The notes: generated by a model from the sequence alone, not told the origin. Counted from the first letter of the stretch, positions 32,689 through 41,976 are shown. The stretch: DNA of 64,000 bases from JBFWVD01 sp050246915 (GCA_050246915.1 JBFWVD010000009.1:1-64000), one strand, 5' to 3'. Made by a program: numbers and translations.

Positions 32689-33509
32689 GCGTGTTGTGGT
32701 CCACCGGCATCATGCGTCGCGCCACACTCGAGGTGATCCTCGTCGCGCTCCTCGCTGGTCTCGTCGGTGTGCATCTGCATCTGCGGCGACTGTCGTTCCT
32801 CACCATGTCAATTGCACATGCGTCGTTCCCTGGTGTGGTCATCGCCTACTGGATCGGCACTGCACCGTTCGCCGGGTCATTGGTGTTCGCTGCGCTGTTC
32901 GTGTTGGCGTTGTGGTCGGCATCGGCCGGCAATGGCAACGCGGTCGGCCACTCGTCGTTGGTGGGCGTTGCCCTGGCGGGATCGCTCGGCCTCGGTGCCA
33001 TGTTGCAGTCGATCCAGAAGAGCCCGCCGCGCAACCTCGCATCGATCCTCACCGGATCGGTGGTGAGCGTCGATCAGGACGATCTGGTGCTGACCGTCAT
33101 CGTGGCCGCAGCGGTCCTGGCGGTGCTCGCCGCGATGCACAAGGAGCTTGTGTACTCGGCGTTCGATGCGACGGGGGCACGATCGGCGGGGTTCGGTCGC
33201 TGGCTCGATCTCGTCGTGCATCTGTGCGTCGCGGTGGCGGTTGTCAGCACCGTTCCGGCGCTCGGCACGGTCCTGGCACCGTCGTTGCTGATCGTTCCCG
33301 CCATGGCCGCGCGGCTGTGGACCGAACGGGTGGGAGCGATGATGGCCATCGCGACGGCAATCGCACTCGTTGCCGCGCTGAGCGGCTTGCTGTGGTCGAC
33401 CGAACAGAGGATCGCGGCCGGGCCCGCCATCACCTTGGTGGCCACGGGGTTGTTCGCCCTGTCGGCCTTGATGGCACCGCACGGCCTGGTCCGTCACGCC
33501 ACGACATGA
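32685..33509 (+). CDS. Metal ABC transporter permease (ZnuB-like), second copy
   Basis: A 274-residue permease of the same ABC-3 family, with RRLSFLTMSIAHASFPGVVIAY near the N-terminus and LGTVLAPSLLIVPAMAARLW near the C-terminus. It overlaps the first permease by four bases (ATGA). The two copies are clearly diverged, which is more consistent with a heterodimer than a recent duplication. It ends the operon; the next genes face it. Confidence 0.9.
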   Translation: MSVLWSTGIMRRATLEVILVALLAGLVGVHLHLRRLSFLTMSIAHASFPGVVIAYWIGTAPFAGSLVFAALFVLALWSASAGNGNAVGHSSLVGVALAGSLGLGAMLQSIQKSPPRNLASILTGSVVSVDQDDLVLTVIVAAAVLAVLAAMHKELVYSAFDATGARSAGFGRWLDLVVHLCVAVAVVSTVPALGTVLAPSLLIVPAMAARLWTERVGAMMAIATAIALVAALSGLLWSTEQRIAAGPAITLVATGLFALSALMAPHGLVRHATT

Positions 33510-33543
33510 GAGGACCTCATGTCACCGCGGTGGTGATCGCTGT

Positions 33544-34050
33544 TCAGCAGACGTCTGGGCCGCTGCGCCGCACTTGCTCCACCTGAGCGAGCGCAACTCG
33601 CAGTTGCTCGATCCAATCGCTCTCGTGGCGGCCGACGAGCCGAACGCACCAGGCAAGCGCTTCGCTGCGGCTACGGGCGATGCCGGCGTCGATGAGCGTG
33701 TCGAGCACAGAGCGTTCACTCATGCGCAATCGGGTCATCACCGGGACGTTGGTGTGGGAGAACAACAGCTCACGACCCGCCACTTCGACGCCCCAGCTCA
33801 CCTTGCGAGCAAAGCGTTGCTCAGCTGCCTGAGCGATGGCGACGCGATCGGGTCGGGTGATCTCTCGGAACGCGTCGATCGCCCCGGCATCGATGCCCCC
33901 GACAGCGGGAGGTGATGTGTCACCGAGCGCTCCCACGACCAGGATCTCCTCGCGATCGACCCGGACCGATATCGGCGCCACGAACCAGTGCGTGGGAACA
34001 GCCGCCGTGAACCATTCGGTGATCTCGGCGATCGGGTCGGGCGCGCTCAC
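33544..34050 (-). CDS. Hypothetical protein with RHH-like C-terminus
   Basis: A 168-residue protein. The N-terminal half looks like a small α/β domain (HWFVAPISVRV...); the C-terminal part (MSERSVLDTLIDAGIARSRSEALAWCVRLV) resembles a helical nucleic-acid-binding or ribbon-helix-helix-like region but is not a clear match. GTG 34050 overlaps the stop of the upstream oxidoreductase gene by GTGA, so the two are coupled. No function can be assigned. Confidence 0.7.
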   Translation of the reverse strand: MSAPDPIAEITEWFTAAVPTHWFVAPISVRVDREEILVVGALGDTSPPAVGGIDAGAIDAFREITRPDRVAIAQAAEQRFARKVSWGVEVAGRELLFSHTNVPVMTRLRMSERSVLDTLIDAGIARSRSEALAWCVRLVGRHESDWIEQLRVALAQVEQVRRSGPDVC

Positions 34051-35048
34051 CAGCCCACCACGTTCTCGGTTCCGGCGAAGCGATGAAAAGTGACACCGGC
34101 CGCAGCCACTTCGTTCAGGAGGCTCGACGTGGCGATGGTCGCCACCGGATGGCTCCCGGATGGGAGTTGGACTCCCCCGGCACACTCCAGCACGACGGCT
34201 GCTGCCATGGCCGCGGCGGCCACGGCCGGGCGCTCGACCACGCCCATCACCTCGGTGACGCGGGCGACACCGCGCCGGCCGCGCACCTCGACGCGGATGG
34301 CCCCCACAGCGCCTTCGGGGTGAGGTGGGGTGAGCATGGGAAGCCAGGTCGTGAAGCGATCACGGCGGTTGGCCGCCATGCGTGAGGTGACGCGGGAGAT
34401 GGATGGGTACGACTCCACCAGCAGGAGTGGATCGGGCAGTTCGGCCCGATAGCAGTCGCGGGCGCCGAAGGGTTCGGGGAACCAGCACAGCTCTCGTCCA
34501 GAACCGCCTGGGCGATCGATCCACTCGCCGTCTCGCCAATCGAACGCCCACGATCCGAGCGCTCGATGGTGCTGTCGTGCACACGCCGGGCCACCAGTTC
34601 CCGCCTTGGCGATGTGGATCTCTTCCGCTTCGTCCATCTGCGCCACGAGCCGGGAAGCCAGCAGGCACGAGAGCCCGGGAGCGAAACCGGACCCGACGAC
34701 CACGGCGGTGCCCGACGCGGCGGCGCGGTCGCCGACGGCGAGCAGTTGGCGGACCGAATCGACGGAGTCGGCGGTGGACACGACGAGGGGGACGTTGCCG
34801 AGAAGTGCCGTAACGATGTCGGGCTGATCACCCGACGGTGCGGCGAGGATGGCAGCGTCGAGCGATGCCGCGGCCAGACCACCCGCGGCGCGCTCCAGGC
34901 GATCACCGAAGCCCGCAGCAGCATCGCCTCGGGCCCGTGGACGTGAGCCATCCACCACCACGACGTGCCCGGCAGCGAGCAGGCGACGAACCACGCGAGA
35001 ACCCACCGCACCGACCCCGGCGACCCCGACGCGCAACGACGACGTCAT
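34047..35048 (-). CDS. NAD(P)-binding dehydrogenase-like protein
   Basis: A 333-residue protein with an N-terminal Rossmann fold: VGVAGVGAVGSRVVRRLLAAG contains the GxGxxG dinucleotide motif, followed by an acidic VVVDGS strand end. The domain arrangement (Rossmann, then a mixed α/β catalytic part with VGSGFAPGLSCLLA) resembles saccharopine-dehydrogenase-like or Gfo-type oxidoreductases. Substrate unknown. It is translationally coupled to the downstream hypothetical gene. Confidence 0.75.
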   Translation of the reverse strand: MTSSLRVGVAGVGAVGSRVVRRLLAAGHVVVVDGSRPRARGDAAAGFGDRLERAAGGLAAASLDAAILAAPSGDQPDIVTALLGNVPLVVSTADSVDSVRQLLAVGDRAAASGTAVVVGSGFAPGLSCLLASRLVAQMDEAEEIHIAKAGTGGPACARQHHRALGSWAFDWRDGEWIDRPGGSGRELCWFPEPFGARDCYRAELPDPLLLVESYPSISRVTSRMAANRRDRFTTWLPMLTPPHPEGAVGAIRVEVRGRRGVARVTEVMGVVERPAVAAAAMAAAVVLECAGGVQLPSGSHPVATIATSSLLNEVAAAGVTFHRFAGTENVVGW

Positions 35049-35097
35049 CGGCTCAGCATCTCACCGCGACCGCTCGCCGCGCCCAGCGTGATCGGCA

Positions 35098-35235
35098 TCA
35101 CTTGAGTTCGGTGGGCGAGACCTCACGCCATCCGCCGCCTTGCGGGGGAACTCCCCCGCGGCCACGAAGGCGCAGGGCTGCAGCCATGAGACCGGCCACC
35201 GAGAGAGCCAGCACAGCGCGGCGCAACGCTTTCAT
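35098..35235 (-). CDS. Small membrane protein, hypothetical
   Basis: A 45-residue frame MKALRRAVLALSVAGLMAAA followed by LRLRGRGGVPPQGGGWREVSPTELK. A basic start, one hydrophobic helix and a Gly/Pro-rich tail make a plausible single-pass protein. AAGGGA lies 6 bases upstream of ATG 35235. Longer starts at 35250 and 35286 exist. It sits upstream of the oxidoreductase gene on the same strand. Confidence 0.5.
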   Translation of the reverse strand: MKALRRAVLALSVAGLMAAALRLRGRGGVPPQGGGWREVSPTELK

Positions 35236-35420
35236 CCCACGTCCCTTCATCGAAGCGAAGCTCCAGCCAATCGAAGCCGAGGCCAATGTACCGAGCCTCA
35301 GCCGCTATCGCCTGACCCTCCGTCGGATCAGGCCACGACCTGATCTTGCCGCACCGGGAACTCGCGCTGCATCACGTGCATCTGCTCGATCAACACACCG
35401 ACAACACCGGGAGATCAACA

Positions 35421-36041
35421 ATGCGCAGCACCTTGGTTCGCACGATCGGGAAGATCGTCCTCGGGCTCGGTGGCGTCGCCGCTGCCTTCGCCCTCCACAA
35501 CGCACAACGCAATCTGGCAATAGATACCGCACGCATGCAAACGCCGCACTATCGCGGCCCTGGAGCCTGTTCGTTGCTCCCCCAGCAAGATCTCGCCGCC
35601 TTGACCCCGGCCGGGTTCACCATGTTGCCCGGGCAGGAGAGCGACCTCAGCGACACCGCCAGCACAACGATCAACGGTCGGCGAGGCCGTAGCCAGTCGG
35701 TGGAGTTCGACGTGCGAGCGGGAAGTGAGTGCACGATCGCGCTGCAGGCGCCCGACGGCACCGCCGCGGTGTTGCAACTCCGGGCTGCCATCACCTACGA
35801 CCGCGCGTGGCTCGGCTTGGCGACCAGTGAGGGTGCGACCACCGAGGTGGTCACCGAAGGAATCGACCCGGCGGTGAACGCTGCCTTGGTGAACGCGACC
35901 ATCGATGGGTCCAAGCTCTGCTCCGTCTCGATGACCTGGAAGACGTTCGAGAACGAGCGGGTGACCGTCACGAGCATGGGGCTCGAGGGCTGCGATCTCG
36001 TGCGCGCCGTGGCCGCTCCGCTGTCATTCGGCGTGCGATGA
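35421..36041 (+). CDS. Exported or membrane-anchored hypothetical protein
   Basis: A 206-residue protein. A basic start and a hydrophobic helix (KIVLGLGGVAAAFAL) suggest a membrane anchor or signal peptide. The rest is a soluble domain with Cys residues in GACSLL, SECTIAL, KLCSVSM and EGCDLVR, which could form two disulphides as in the 'DUF3558-like' or PknH-sensor-type domains of actinobacterial exported proteins. GGGAG lies upstream of ATG 35421. Function unknown. Confidence 0.75.
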   Translation: MRSTLVRTIGKIVLGLGGVAAAFALHNAQRNLAIDTARMQTPHYRGPGACSLLPQQDLAALTPAGFTMLPGQESDLSDTASTTINGRRGRSQSVEFDVRAGSECTIALQAPDGTAAVLQLRAAITYDRAWLGLATSEGATTEVVTEGIDPAVNAALVNATIDGSKLCSVSMTWKTFENERVTVTSMGLEGCDLVRAVAAPLSFGVR

Positions 36042-36096
36042 GTCGCCGGGCGCTACGGACCGTCCTGATGGGTCTTGCGCTCCCAAGGGGCATCGG

Positions 36097-36798
36097 TCAG
36101 ATGCGTTTGAAACTCGCAGTCGTCTGGGCGAGTCCGCTGGTGTAGGCGATCGAGAGCTCGTTGGCGCTGCAAGTGGCCGGACCTCCGGTCAATGGCGGGA
36201 TGTCGGTCGGGGTCGGCATCGGTACGTTCACCGACACGCCACCCATCGTGCCGGTGAAGTTGCCCCAACCTCCTTGGATGGAGGTGTTGGTGATGCGCAG
36301 GTTGCCACCGTCGATCACGTACGTGCCGTCGAACCGCTGATCGAGCGCACCGGACACCGAGCCGTTCGGGACGGTGAAGGTGGCCACGATGTTCACGAAC
36401 TGACGTGCCGCCGAACCCGTGAAGTCGAGCGTCATCGACCCGGTGGTGGTGATGGGGATGCCGGGGAGAAGGGTCGTGAGTAGCGCGCTGGTCGCCGCAT
36501 CATCGAGGAGCCAGCTGCCTTGCACACACGAGTCCGTCAGCCCACCCGCAGCACTCGCCGGCGGCGAGGCCGTGGTCGGCGAGTTGGCTGTCGTCGACGC
36601 TCCCGACGTCGGCGCCGCGGTCGAGGCCGTGATGGTCGCAGGCGCTGTGCTCGCGACCGCGCCTGAGCTCGCCACCGCGACGTCGCCCGTCGCAACGGTG
36701 GTGGTCGTCGAGTCACTCGAGGAGTCGGAGTCGCCGCATGCCACGAGAGCGACACTGCCAACCAACATCAACGCCAAGATCCGCTGTTCTCGTCGCAT
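36097..36798 (-). CDS. Putative lipoprotein, unknown function
   Basis: A 233-residue precursor with signal peptide RREQRILALMLVGSVALVAC, lipobox VALVAC-G, and a long Ser/Thr/Ala-rich tether (about 25-95). The C-terminal domain (GSWLLDDAATSALL, later FDGTYVIDGGNLRITN) looks like a lipocalin- or META-like β-barrel with Cys in DSCVQG and ATCSANE probably disulphide-bonded. GGAGGTG before ATG 36798 supports this start; longer frames are not plausible. Unrelated to its neighbours in sequence. Confidence 0.78.
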   Translation of the reverse strand: MRREQRILALMLVGSVALVACGDSDSSSDSTTTTVATGDVAVASSGAVASTAPATITASTAAPTSGASTTANSPTTASPPASAAGGLTDSCVQGSWLLDDAATSALLTTLLPGIPITTTGSMTLDFTGSAARQFVNIVATFTVPNGSVSGALDQRFDGTYVIDGGNLRITNTSIQGGWGNFTGTMGGVSVNVPMPTPTDIPPLTGGPATCSANELSIAYTSGLAQTTASFKRI

Positions 36799-36877
36799 TC
36801 GCCACCTCCATCGATCGTCGACCATCGATCGGCCGCGCCACGACGTCAGTTGAGCATGCTCATCACGATCGTTGCCG

Positions 36878-37528
36878 TCACGGTTCGTCGATGGCATCGA
36901 GCCACTCGCCCCAGTAGTGGCGCCAGTACTCGGCAGCGTCCACATCGCTCAGCCCGTTGTGTTCAACGGTCACCTTCGTTCGCCCACCGGCGGTCGTCGC
37001 AGCCGAGATCACTGCGATGCCGTCGCCGATGGCGATGCGTAACGCCTTGGACGATGGACGGGACCGCAACTCACTGTCATGCCCCGCCAACAGCTCGGCC
37101 CGATCGTCGGCGTCGAGCAACATGGCTCGGAGCGCGCCGACATCGATGGCAACGGTCTTGGATCGCGCCGCGGTGAACGATCCATCGGCCTTCTGATACG
37201 GGAGCCTCAGCCCGGTGATGCGCTCGTAGCCGACGGTGACGCTCTGGGCCCACCAACTGTCGAGGCCGTGGAGGCTCTGGACGTGTGCGGCGATGGCTCG
37301 ATGACCATCGATGTCAGATGATCGAGCATCGATGAGATCGCACCAGTCGTCCCACCCTCGACCGGTGGCGGCACGTACCGCGTCATCGCTCACATCGGGA
37401 GCCGAGACCCAACGACGTCGACGCGACGTCGCCTCGGCAATGAGAGCAGCTCGTGCGGCGTTGTAGCGCTCGCCCGTCGATGCCATTCGGGCGCGCACTC
37501 GGCGCTTGAACGATTCCTGTCGAGTCAT
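36878..37528 (-). CDS. DUF4287-like / SRPBCC-like protein
   Basis: A 216-residue protein with the phrase GRGWDDWCDLIDARSS followed by HRAIAAHVQSLHGLDSWWAQSVTVGYERITGLR, the pattern of DUF4287. The C-terminal portion (LRIAIGDGIAVISAATTAGGRTKVTVEHNGL) resembles an SRPBCC/AHSA1 β-strand set. Such proteins are common, mostly uncharacterised, and possibly ligand-binding. ATG 37528 is chosen; an upstream frame extension to 37573 has no support. Confidence 0.75.
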   Translation of the reverse strand: MTRQESFKRRVRARMASTGERYNAARAALIAEATSRRRRWVSAPDVSDDAVRAATGRGWDDWCDLIDARSSDIDGHRAIAAHVQSLHGLDSWWAQSVTVGYERITGLRLPYQKADGSFTAARSKTVAIDVGALRAMLLDADDRAELLAGHDSELRSRPSSKALRIAIGDGIAVISAATTAGGRTKVTVEHNGLSDVDAAEYWRHYWGEWLDAIDEP

Positions 37529-37765
37529 GTCGCACACTCCGTTCCACAACGGCGAACGCCTTCGGCATCCCACGCGTACCGACGTTCGCCTTGGGCACGT
37601 CAGCTGGGTTGCGACTCACTCTCGAACACGCCGCCGAGCACTCGTGGTCCCCTTTGCCTCCCCGACTCGGTGGCGTGGGCACCGAAGAAGGCGGGCGCGG
37701 CTGACGCCCTCGGCGACAAGAGTACCCGGCCAGCGCCGGCTCGATTCGCGGACCTGACGCGGTCC

Positions 37766-37796
37766 GGAAAAAGCGAAAGACCCCCCGTTCGGGAGG
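37766..37796 (-). terminator. Intrinsic terminator behind tRNA-Ile
   Basis: On the minus strand CCTCCC-GAAC-GGGGGG forms a tight 6-bp hairpin (37781-37796), followed by TCTTTCGCTTTTT, a good U-tract. It lies about 30 bases past the tRNA-Ile 3' end. Confidence 0.75.
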
Positions 37797-37824
37797 CCTT
37801 CACACGTTCTAGCTGGTTGTTCAG

Positions 37825-37898
37825 TGGGGCTAGCAAGAATCGAACTTGCGACCTCATCCTTATCAGGGATGCGCTCTAACCGACTGAGCTATAGCCCC
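37825..37898 (-). tRNA. tRNA-Ile (anticodon GAT)
   Basis: The minus strand reads GGGGCTA / TAGCCCC for the acceptor arm, a D-arm GCTC-AGTCGGTTA-GAGC, an anticodon loop CTGATAA with anticodon GAT, and a T-arm GCAAG-TTCGATT-CTTGC. Discriminator A; CCA is not encoded. The location behind gyrA and DUF3566 is the same as in other actinobacteria. Confidence 0.97.
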
Positions 37899-37936
37899 GG
37901 AGCGCAGGCACGATAGCGGAGCAAATGGCCTCGGCG

Positions 37937-38863
37937 TCAATCGGTTCGCCGGATCTCCTCTTCGAGCACCGTCACCCGCACCCCGCCGGTGAGGTCGCTG
38001 ATGAGGTTGAAGAACACGGCCATCGTGACGGTGGCCGCCGTTCCGGCGATGACGAGTACGAGCCCAAGCAGCCATGACGCCCGGAAGATCTCGCCGCCGT
38101 TGAAGGCGAACGAGTCCAACGCAAACGTCTTGGCGATGAAGTTCTCGAGGTTGTCGAGCGTGCCGGTGGAGTTGACCACCGACCACAGCAACACGCCCGC
38201 CACCAGGAGGACGAGGTAGGTCGTGAGCCAGAAGATGGCCGCAACCTTGAAAACGCTCCAGGCATCAACGCGTCGAACGACCCGGACCACGCGGCGAACC
38301 CGCGGACGTTGACGCACGCCAGCTCGACGGGCCGCGGGTGACATCGGTATGACCGTCTCGACCTGCGGGGCCGTGGGGGGCAGCACAGGGAGTTGCTCGG
38401 TGTTCGACCCGACCGAGGTGGGGGTGGGGGTGGGTTCGACGCCAGCCACTCGGGGGCCGCGATCACTGATCCCGACACCCCCGCTGCTCCCGGTATCACG
38501 GTCGACCTGCGGGATTCGACCGGTTGGGCTGGTCCGATCGTCATCGACTGGTCGGACCGCGAGGTCGCTCGCTGAGCGGCTCATGGTCGGCTGGCCCATT
38601 GCTGCTCGCAAGGCCGGCGAATCGTCGCCCGGCGCCTCGAACCATGGTGTCGGAGCGTTGGGGGACTCGTCTTCCACGAGCCATGATCGGTCGGCAGCAT
38701 CGCTCGCTCCAGTGTTCGGGCGAGCTTTGCTGGTCTTCGATGCGGTGGCCGCGGCGGCTCGAGGGGCAGCGCGTTTGGCGCCCGCTTTCGCTGGACGCGA
38801 CGTGCGGCCTGCAGGTCCCTTGTCCGGCACCCCGGCCCGATCAGACGCATCGTCAGCCGGCAC
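37937..38863 (-). CDS. DUF3566 membrane protein
   Basis: A 308-residue protein. A long, basic and Pro/Ser-rich disordered N-terminus (about 1-190) precedes the DUF3566 domain: RRVDAWSVFKVAAIFW, a first transmembrane helix (TTYLVLLVAGVLLWSVV), an extracytoplasmic segment, and a second helix (LGLVLVIAGTAATVTMAVFFNLI). In mycobacteria the same domain (Rv0007) sits just behind gyrA and is implicated in envelope or growth-related processes; the exact role is unclear. It overlaps the upstream TadE-like gene by 11 bases. Confidence 0.9.
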   Translation of the reverse strand: MPADDASDRAGVPDKGPAGRTSRPAKAGAKRAAPRAAAATASKTSKARPNTGASDAADRSWLVEDESPNAPTPWFEAPGDDSPALRAAMGQPTMSRSASDLAVRPVDDDRTSPTGRIPQVDRDTGSSGGVGISDRGPRVAGVEPTPTPTSVGSNTEQLPVLPPTAPQVETVIPMSPAARRAGVRQRPRVRRVVRVVRRVDAWSVFKVAAIFWLTTYLVLLVAGVLLWSVVNSTGTLDNLENFIAKTFALDSFAFNGGEIFRASWLLGLVLVIAGTAATVTMAVFFNLISDLTGGVRVTVLEEEIRRTD

Positions 38864-39254
38864 GAGGCGGAGTGTACGTGCCAGGACCCGCGTCGCGGTC
38901 GGCAGGTGACCCGATCACCATCTCGAGCGACGCTGTCGCCCGCGCTCGCGCACGGCCAACGACCACGGTGACCTCCACCGTTCCATCGCTGTCGCGGTAG
39001 TCGACGACGTGCCCGCCGTTGGCCGAAGCCAACGCCTCGGCTCGTGGTCGCCCACCCAGAGCTGCGGCCAACGCTGCCGCATCGGCGGCGGTGCGGGCCC
39101 GGGCTGCATCGGTGACACCACGTCCGACCGTCGCGACGATCACCAACGCAATCGTCGCCATCACCAGCGCGCCGATCATCATCAGCAACGCTGCTTGGCC
39201 CGCGTCACGTGCCCTGTCGGTGAACGGCGCAGTGCTTCGCCATCGTGCTCTCAT
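38853..39254 (-). CDS. TadE/TadG-like small membrane protein
   Basis: A 133-residue protein of the pilus/TadE-like 'secretion neighbourhood' type. The N-terminal segment DAGQAALLMMIGALVMATIALVIVATVG is a prepilin-like helix, then ARARTAADAAALAAALGG is the Ala-rich stretch common to TadG-like proteins, and a short β-rich soluble part follows. Start ATG 39254 (or GTG 39257). Pilus genes are absent from the window, so function is unknown. Confidence 0.65.
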   Translation of the reverse strand: MRARWRSTAPFTDRARDAGQAALLMMIGALVMATIALVIVATVGRGVTDAARARTAADAAALAAALGGRPRAEALASANGGHVVDYRDSDGTVEVTVVVGRARARATASLEMVIGSPADRDAGPGTYTPPRAG

Positions 39255-39343
39255 CACATCGTCCCGTGTACCGCCGCCCCCAGGGCGGAGTGTGGACCCA
39301 CAGGCCGATGGAGGACCGTGATGGTCCGAGGAGTTGTCGACTC

Positions 39344-39373
39344 GAGCGGCCCATCCGATGCGATGGGCCGCTC
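39344..39373 (-). terminator. Perfect 12-bp inverted repeat behind gyrA
   Basis: GAGCGGCCCATC (39344-39355) and GATGGGCCGCTC (39362-39373) pair perfectly around the loop CGATGC, 12 bases past the gyrA stop. The stem is very stable, but no U-tract follows on the minus strand. It may end or attenuate the gyrBA transcript. Confidence 0.55.
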
Positions 39374-39384
39374 TGCAGATCAGG

Positions 39385-41961
39385 TCAGTCTTCGTCGACG
39401 CTGGAGATGACCGCGACGGAGGCGACGCTGTCGCCGTCGTCGAGGTTCATGATCTTCACACCCATCGCATCACGACCGAGCGGTGCGTGACCGATCTCGC
39501 GGATGGGCATGCGGATGATGACGCCGTTGTTCGACACCGCCATCACCTCGTCGTCAGGGTTGGCCACCATGAACGCGCTGCGCACGAACCCACGCTTGGC
39601 CACGAGCCTGATGGCCCGAACCCCTTGGCCACCACGACCCTGTGGACTGAACTCGCTCAGCTTGGTGCGCTTACCGAAACCGGCCTCGGTGATGATGAGG
39701 ATGACCGCGTCGTCGTGAGCGATATCGGCCCCGACCACCGAGTCTCCGGGGCGCAGCTTCATGCCGCGGACGCCCGCGGTATCACGACCCATGGGTCGCA
39801 CCTGCTCGTCGTCGTTGGTGAAGCGGATACCCATGCCGTGCTTGGACACCATGAGCACATCTTCCGTGCCATTGGTCTGCAACACATCGATGAGACGGTC
39901 ACCGTCGCGCAGGCTGATGGCGATGAAACCCTCGCGGCGACTCTTGTCGTACTCCGACATGAGCGTCTTCTTCACCTGACCTTGTTCGGTGGCGAAGAAG
40001 AGGTACTTGTTGGTCTCGTAGTCGCGTGTGTCGACGATGGCCTGGATGCGCTCATCGGGAGCCAGGTTGATGAGGTTCACGATGGGGATGCCCTTGGCGG
40101 TGCGATCACGTTCGGGGATCTCATGGCCGCGTAGGCGATACACCTTGCCGGTGTTGGAGAAGAACAACAGATACGCGTGGGCGGACGTGTGCAGCACATG
40201 GCGCACCGTGTCCTCGTCCTTGAGCGTGCCGCCCTTCACGCCGCGCCCGCCGCGACCTTGGGTCTTGAACACGTTGGCTTCGACGGACTTGATGTAGCCG
40301 GCCTTCGTCATGGTGACGACGAGTTCCTTGTCGTCGACGAGATCCTCGATGCTCATGTCGCCTGGATCGAAGGTGATGATCGCCTTGCGGGGCGTGGCGA
40401 ACTTCTCCTTGATGTCGGCCAACTCATCAGCGATGACCTGACGCTTGCGACCATCGTCGGCGAGGATCGACTGCAGATCGGCGATGAGTTCGCGCAGTTC
40501 GTTCATCTCGGTCTCGAGCTCGATCCGGCTCAGCCGGGTGAGCGAACCGAGCCGCATGTCGAGGATGTAGTTGGCCTGGATCTCACTGAACGAGAACGGC
40601 TCGTTCATCAGTCCGTCACGAGCCGCGGGGCGATCGTCCGAGGCGCGGATGAGGGCGATGATCTCGTCGATCACGTTGAGGGCGCGGATGAGACCCTCGA
40701 GGATGTGGGCGCGATCTTGCGCCTTCTGCAGGCGATGCTCACTGCGTCGGGTGATGACCTCGATCTGATGGGCCACATAGGCAACGAGCGCGTCGCGCAG
40801 GTTGAGTGTGCGTGGCACGCCATCGACGAGGGCCACCATGTTCACACCGAAGCTGGTCTGCAGCGGGGTGAGCTTGTACAGGTTGTTGAGCACCACGTTG
40901 GCGTTGGCGTCGCGCTTGAGGCCCACGACGAGTTCGGTGTGATCTCCGTGTGAGAAGTTCTCGATGGAGGCGATGCCTTCGAGTTCGCGTGATTCCACCA
41001 GTTCCTTGATGCGACCGGCAATGGAACCGATGGACGCCTGATAGGGCAACTCGGTGACGATGATGGAGAGACGCCCGCCCTTGCCCTTCTTGTCGGCGCC
41101 GTACTCACCGATCTCGGCCTTGGCTCGCATGCGGATGGAGCCGCGGCCGGTGCGATACGCGTCCATGATGCCCTGGCGCCCGAGGATGAGCCCACCGGTC
41201 GGGAAGTCGGGGCCCTTCACGAACTGCATCAGCTCGTCGGGCGTCGCATCCGGGTTTGTCAACAGAAGATGCACGACCGCGTCGATGACCTCACCGAGGT
41301 TGTGCGGTGGGATGTTGGTGGCCATGCCCACCGCGATGCCCTGCGAACCGTTCACCAACAGGTTGGGGAAACGGCTGGGGAGAACCACCGGTTCGGTGAA
41401 CTCACCGGAGTAGTTGTCGCGGAAGTCGACGGTGCCCTCTTCGAGACCGTCGAGCAACTGCAGCGAGATGGGCGCGAGGCGGCATTCGGTGTATCGCTCG
41501 GCTGCCGCTCCGTCGTCGGGTGAACCGAAGTTGCCGTGACCATCGATGAGCGGATGACGAATGGAGAAGTCCTGCGTCATGCGAACGAGCGCGTCGTAGA
41601 TGGCCGAGTTGCCGTGCGGGTGGTACTTACCCATCACGTCACCGGTGACGCGTGCGCACTTCACGTGCGGACGGTTGGGCTGCAGGCCCATGTCGTACAT
41701 GCCGTAGAGGATGCGGCGGTGTACCGGCTTGAGGCCATCACGCGCGTCGGGCAGCGCCCGGCTCATGATGACGCTCATGGCGTACTCGATGAACGAGCGC
41801 TCCATCTCTTCTTGGATCTCGATCGGCTCGACGCCGTCGGGATAGACGGTGCTACCGCCACTTCCACTGCTACCACTGCCACCATCGGCGGCAACCGGAG
41901 TTGACGCGTCTGGTTCCGGCTCGTCGTTGGGCGTGTCTTCGTTGGGGGGGAGGTCAGTCAT
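39385..41961 (-). CDS. gyrA: DNA gyrase subunit A
   Basis: An 858-residue GyrA, the DNA-breaking and rejoining subunit of gyrase. The catalytic Tyr lies in ERYTECRL, and the quinolone-resistance region reads KYHPHGNSAIYDAL, with Ser and Asp at the E. coli 83 and 87 positions and Asn at position 82. The C-terminal β-pinwheel carries the GyrA box QGRGGRGV (a second QGRGGQGV occurs later). A Gly/Ser-rich N-terminal extension (about 1-40) is lineage-specific. It follows gyrB by 14 bases. Confidence 0.97.
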   Translation of the reverse strand: MTDLPPNEDTPNDEPEPDASTPVAADGGSGSSGSGGSTVYPDGVEPIEIQEEMERSFIEYAMSVIMSRALPDARDGLKPVHRRILYGMYDMGLQPNRPHVKCARVTGDVMGKYHPHGNSAIYDALVRMTQDFSIRHPLIDGHGNFGSPDDGAAAERYTECRLAPISLQLLDGLEEGTVDFRDNYSGEFTEPVVLPSRFPNLLVNGSQGIAVGMATNIPPHNLGEVIDAVVHLLLTNPDATPDELMQFVKGPDFPTGGLILGRQGIMDAYRTGRGSIRMRAKAEIGEYGADKKGKGGRLSIIVTELPYQASIGSIAGRIKELVESRELEGIASIENFSHGDHTELVVGLKRDANANVVLNNLYKLTPLQTSFGVNMVALVDGVPRTLNLRDALVAYVAHQIEVITRRSEHRLQKAQDRAHILEGLIRALNVIDEIIALIRASDDRPAARDGLMNEPFSFSEIQANYILDMRLGSLTRLSRIELETEMNELRELIADLQSILADDGRKRQVIADELADIKEKFATPRKAIITFDPGDMSIEDLVDDKELVVTMTKAGYIKSVEANVFKTQGRGGRGVKGGTLKDEDTVRHVLHTSAHAYLLFFSNTGKVYRLRGHEIPERDRTAKGIPIVNLINLAPDERIQAIVDTRDYETNKYLFFATEQGQVKKTLMSEYDKSRREGFIAISLRDGDRLIDVLQTNGTEDVLMVSKHGMGIRFTNDDEQVRPMGRDTAGVRGMKLRPGDSVVGADIAHDDAVILIITEAGFGKRTKLSEFSPQGRGGQGVRAIRLVAKRGFVRSAFMVANPDDEVMAVSNNGVIIRMPIREIGHAPLGRDAMGVKIMNLDDGDSVASVAVISSVDED

Positions 41962-41976
41962 GAATCGGTTCCGGGA

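Noticed and set aside
40571..40768. Small frames antisense to gyrA
   Set aside because: Shadow frames of a highly conserved gene; no start site or composition support.
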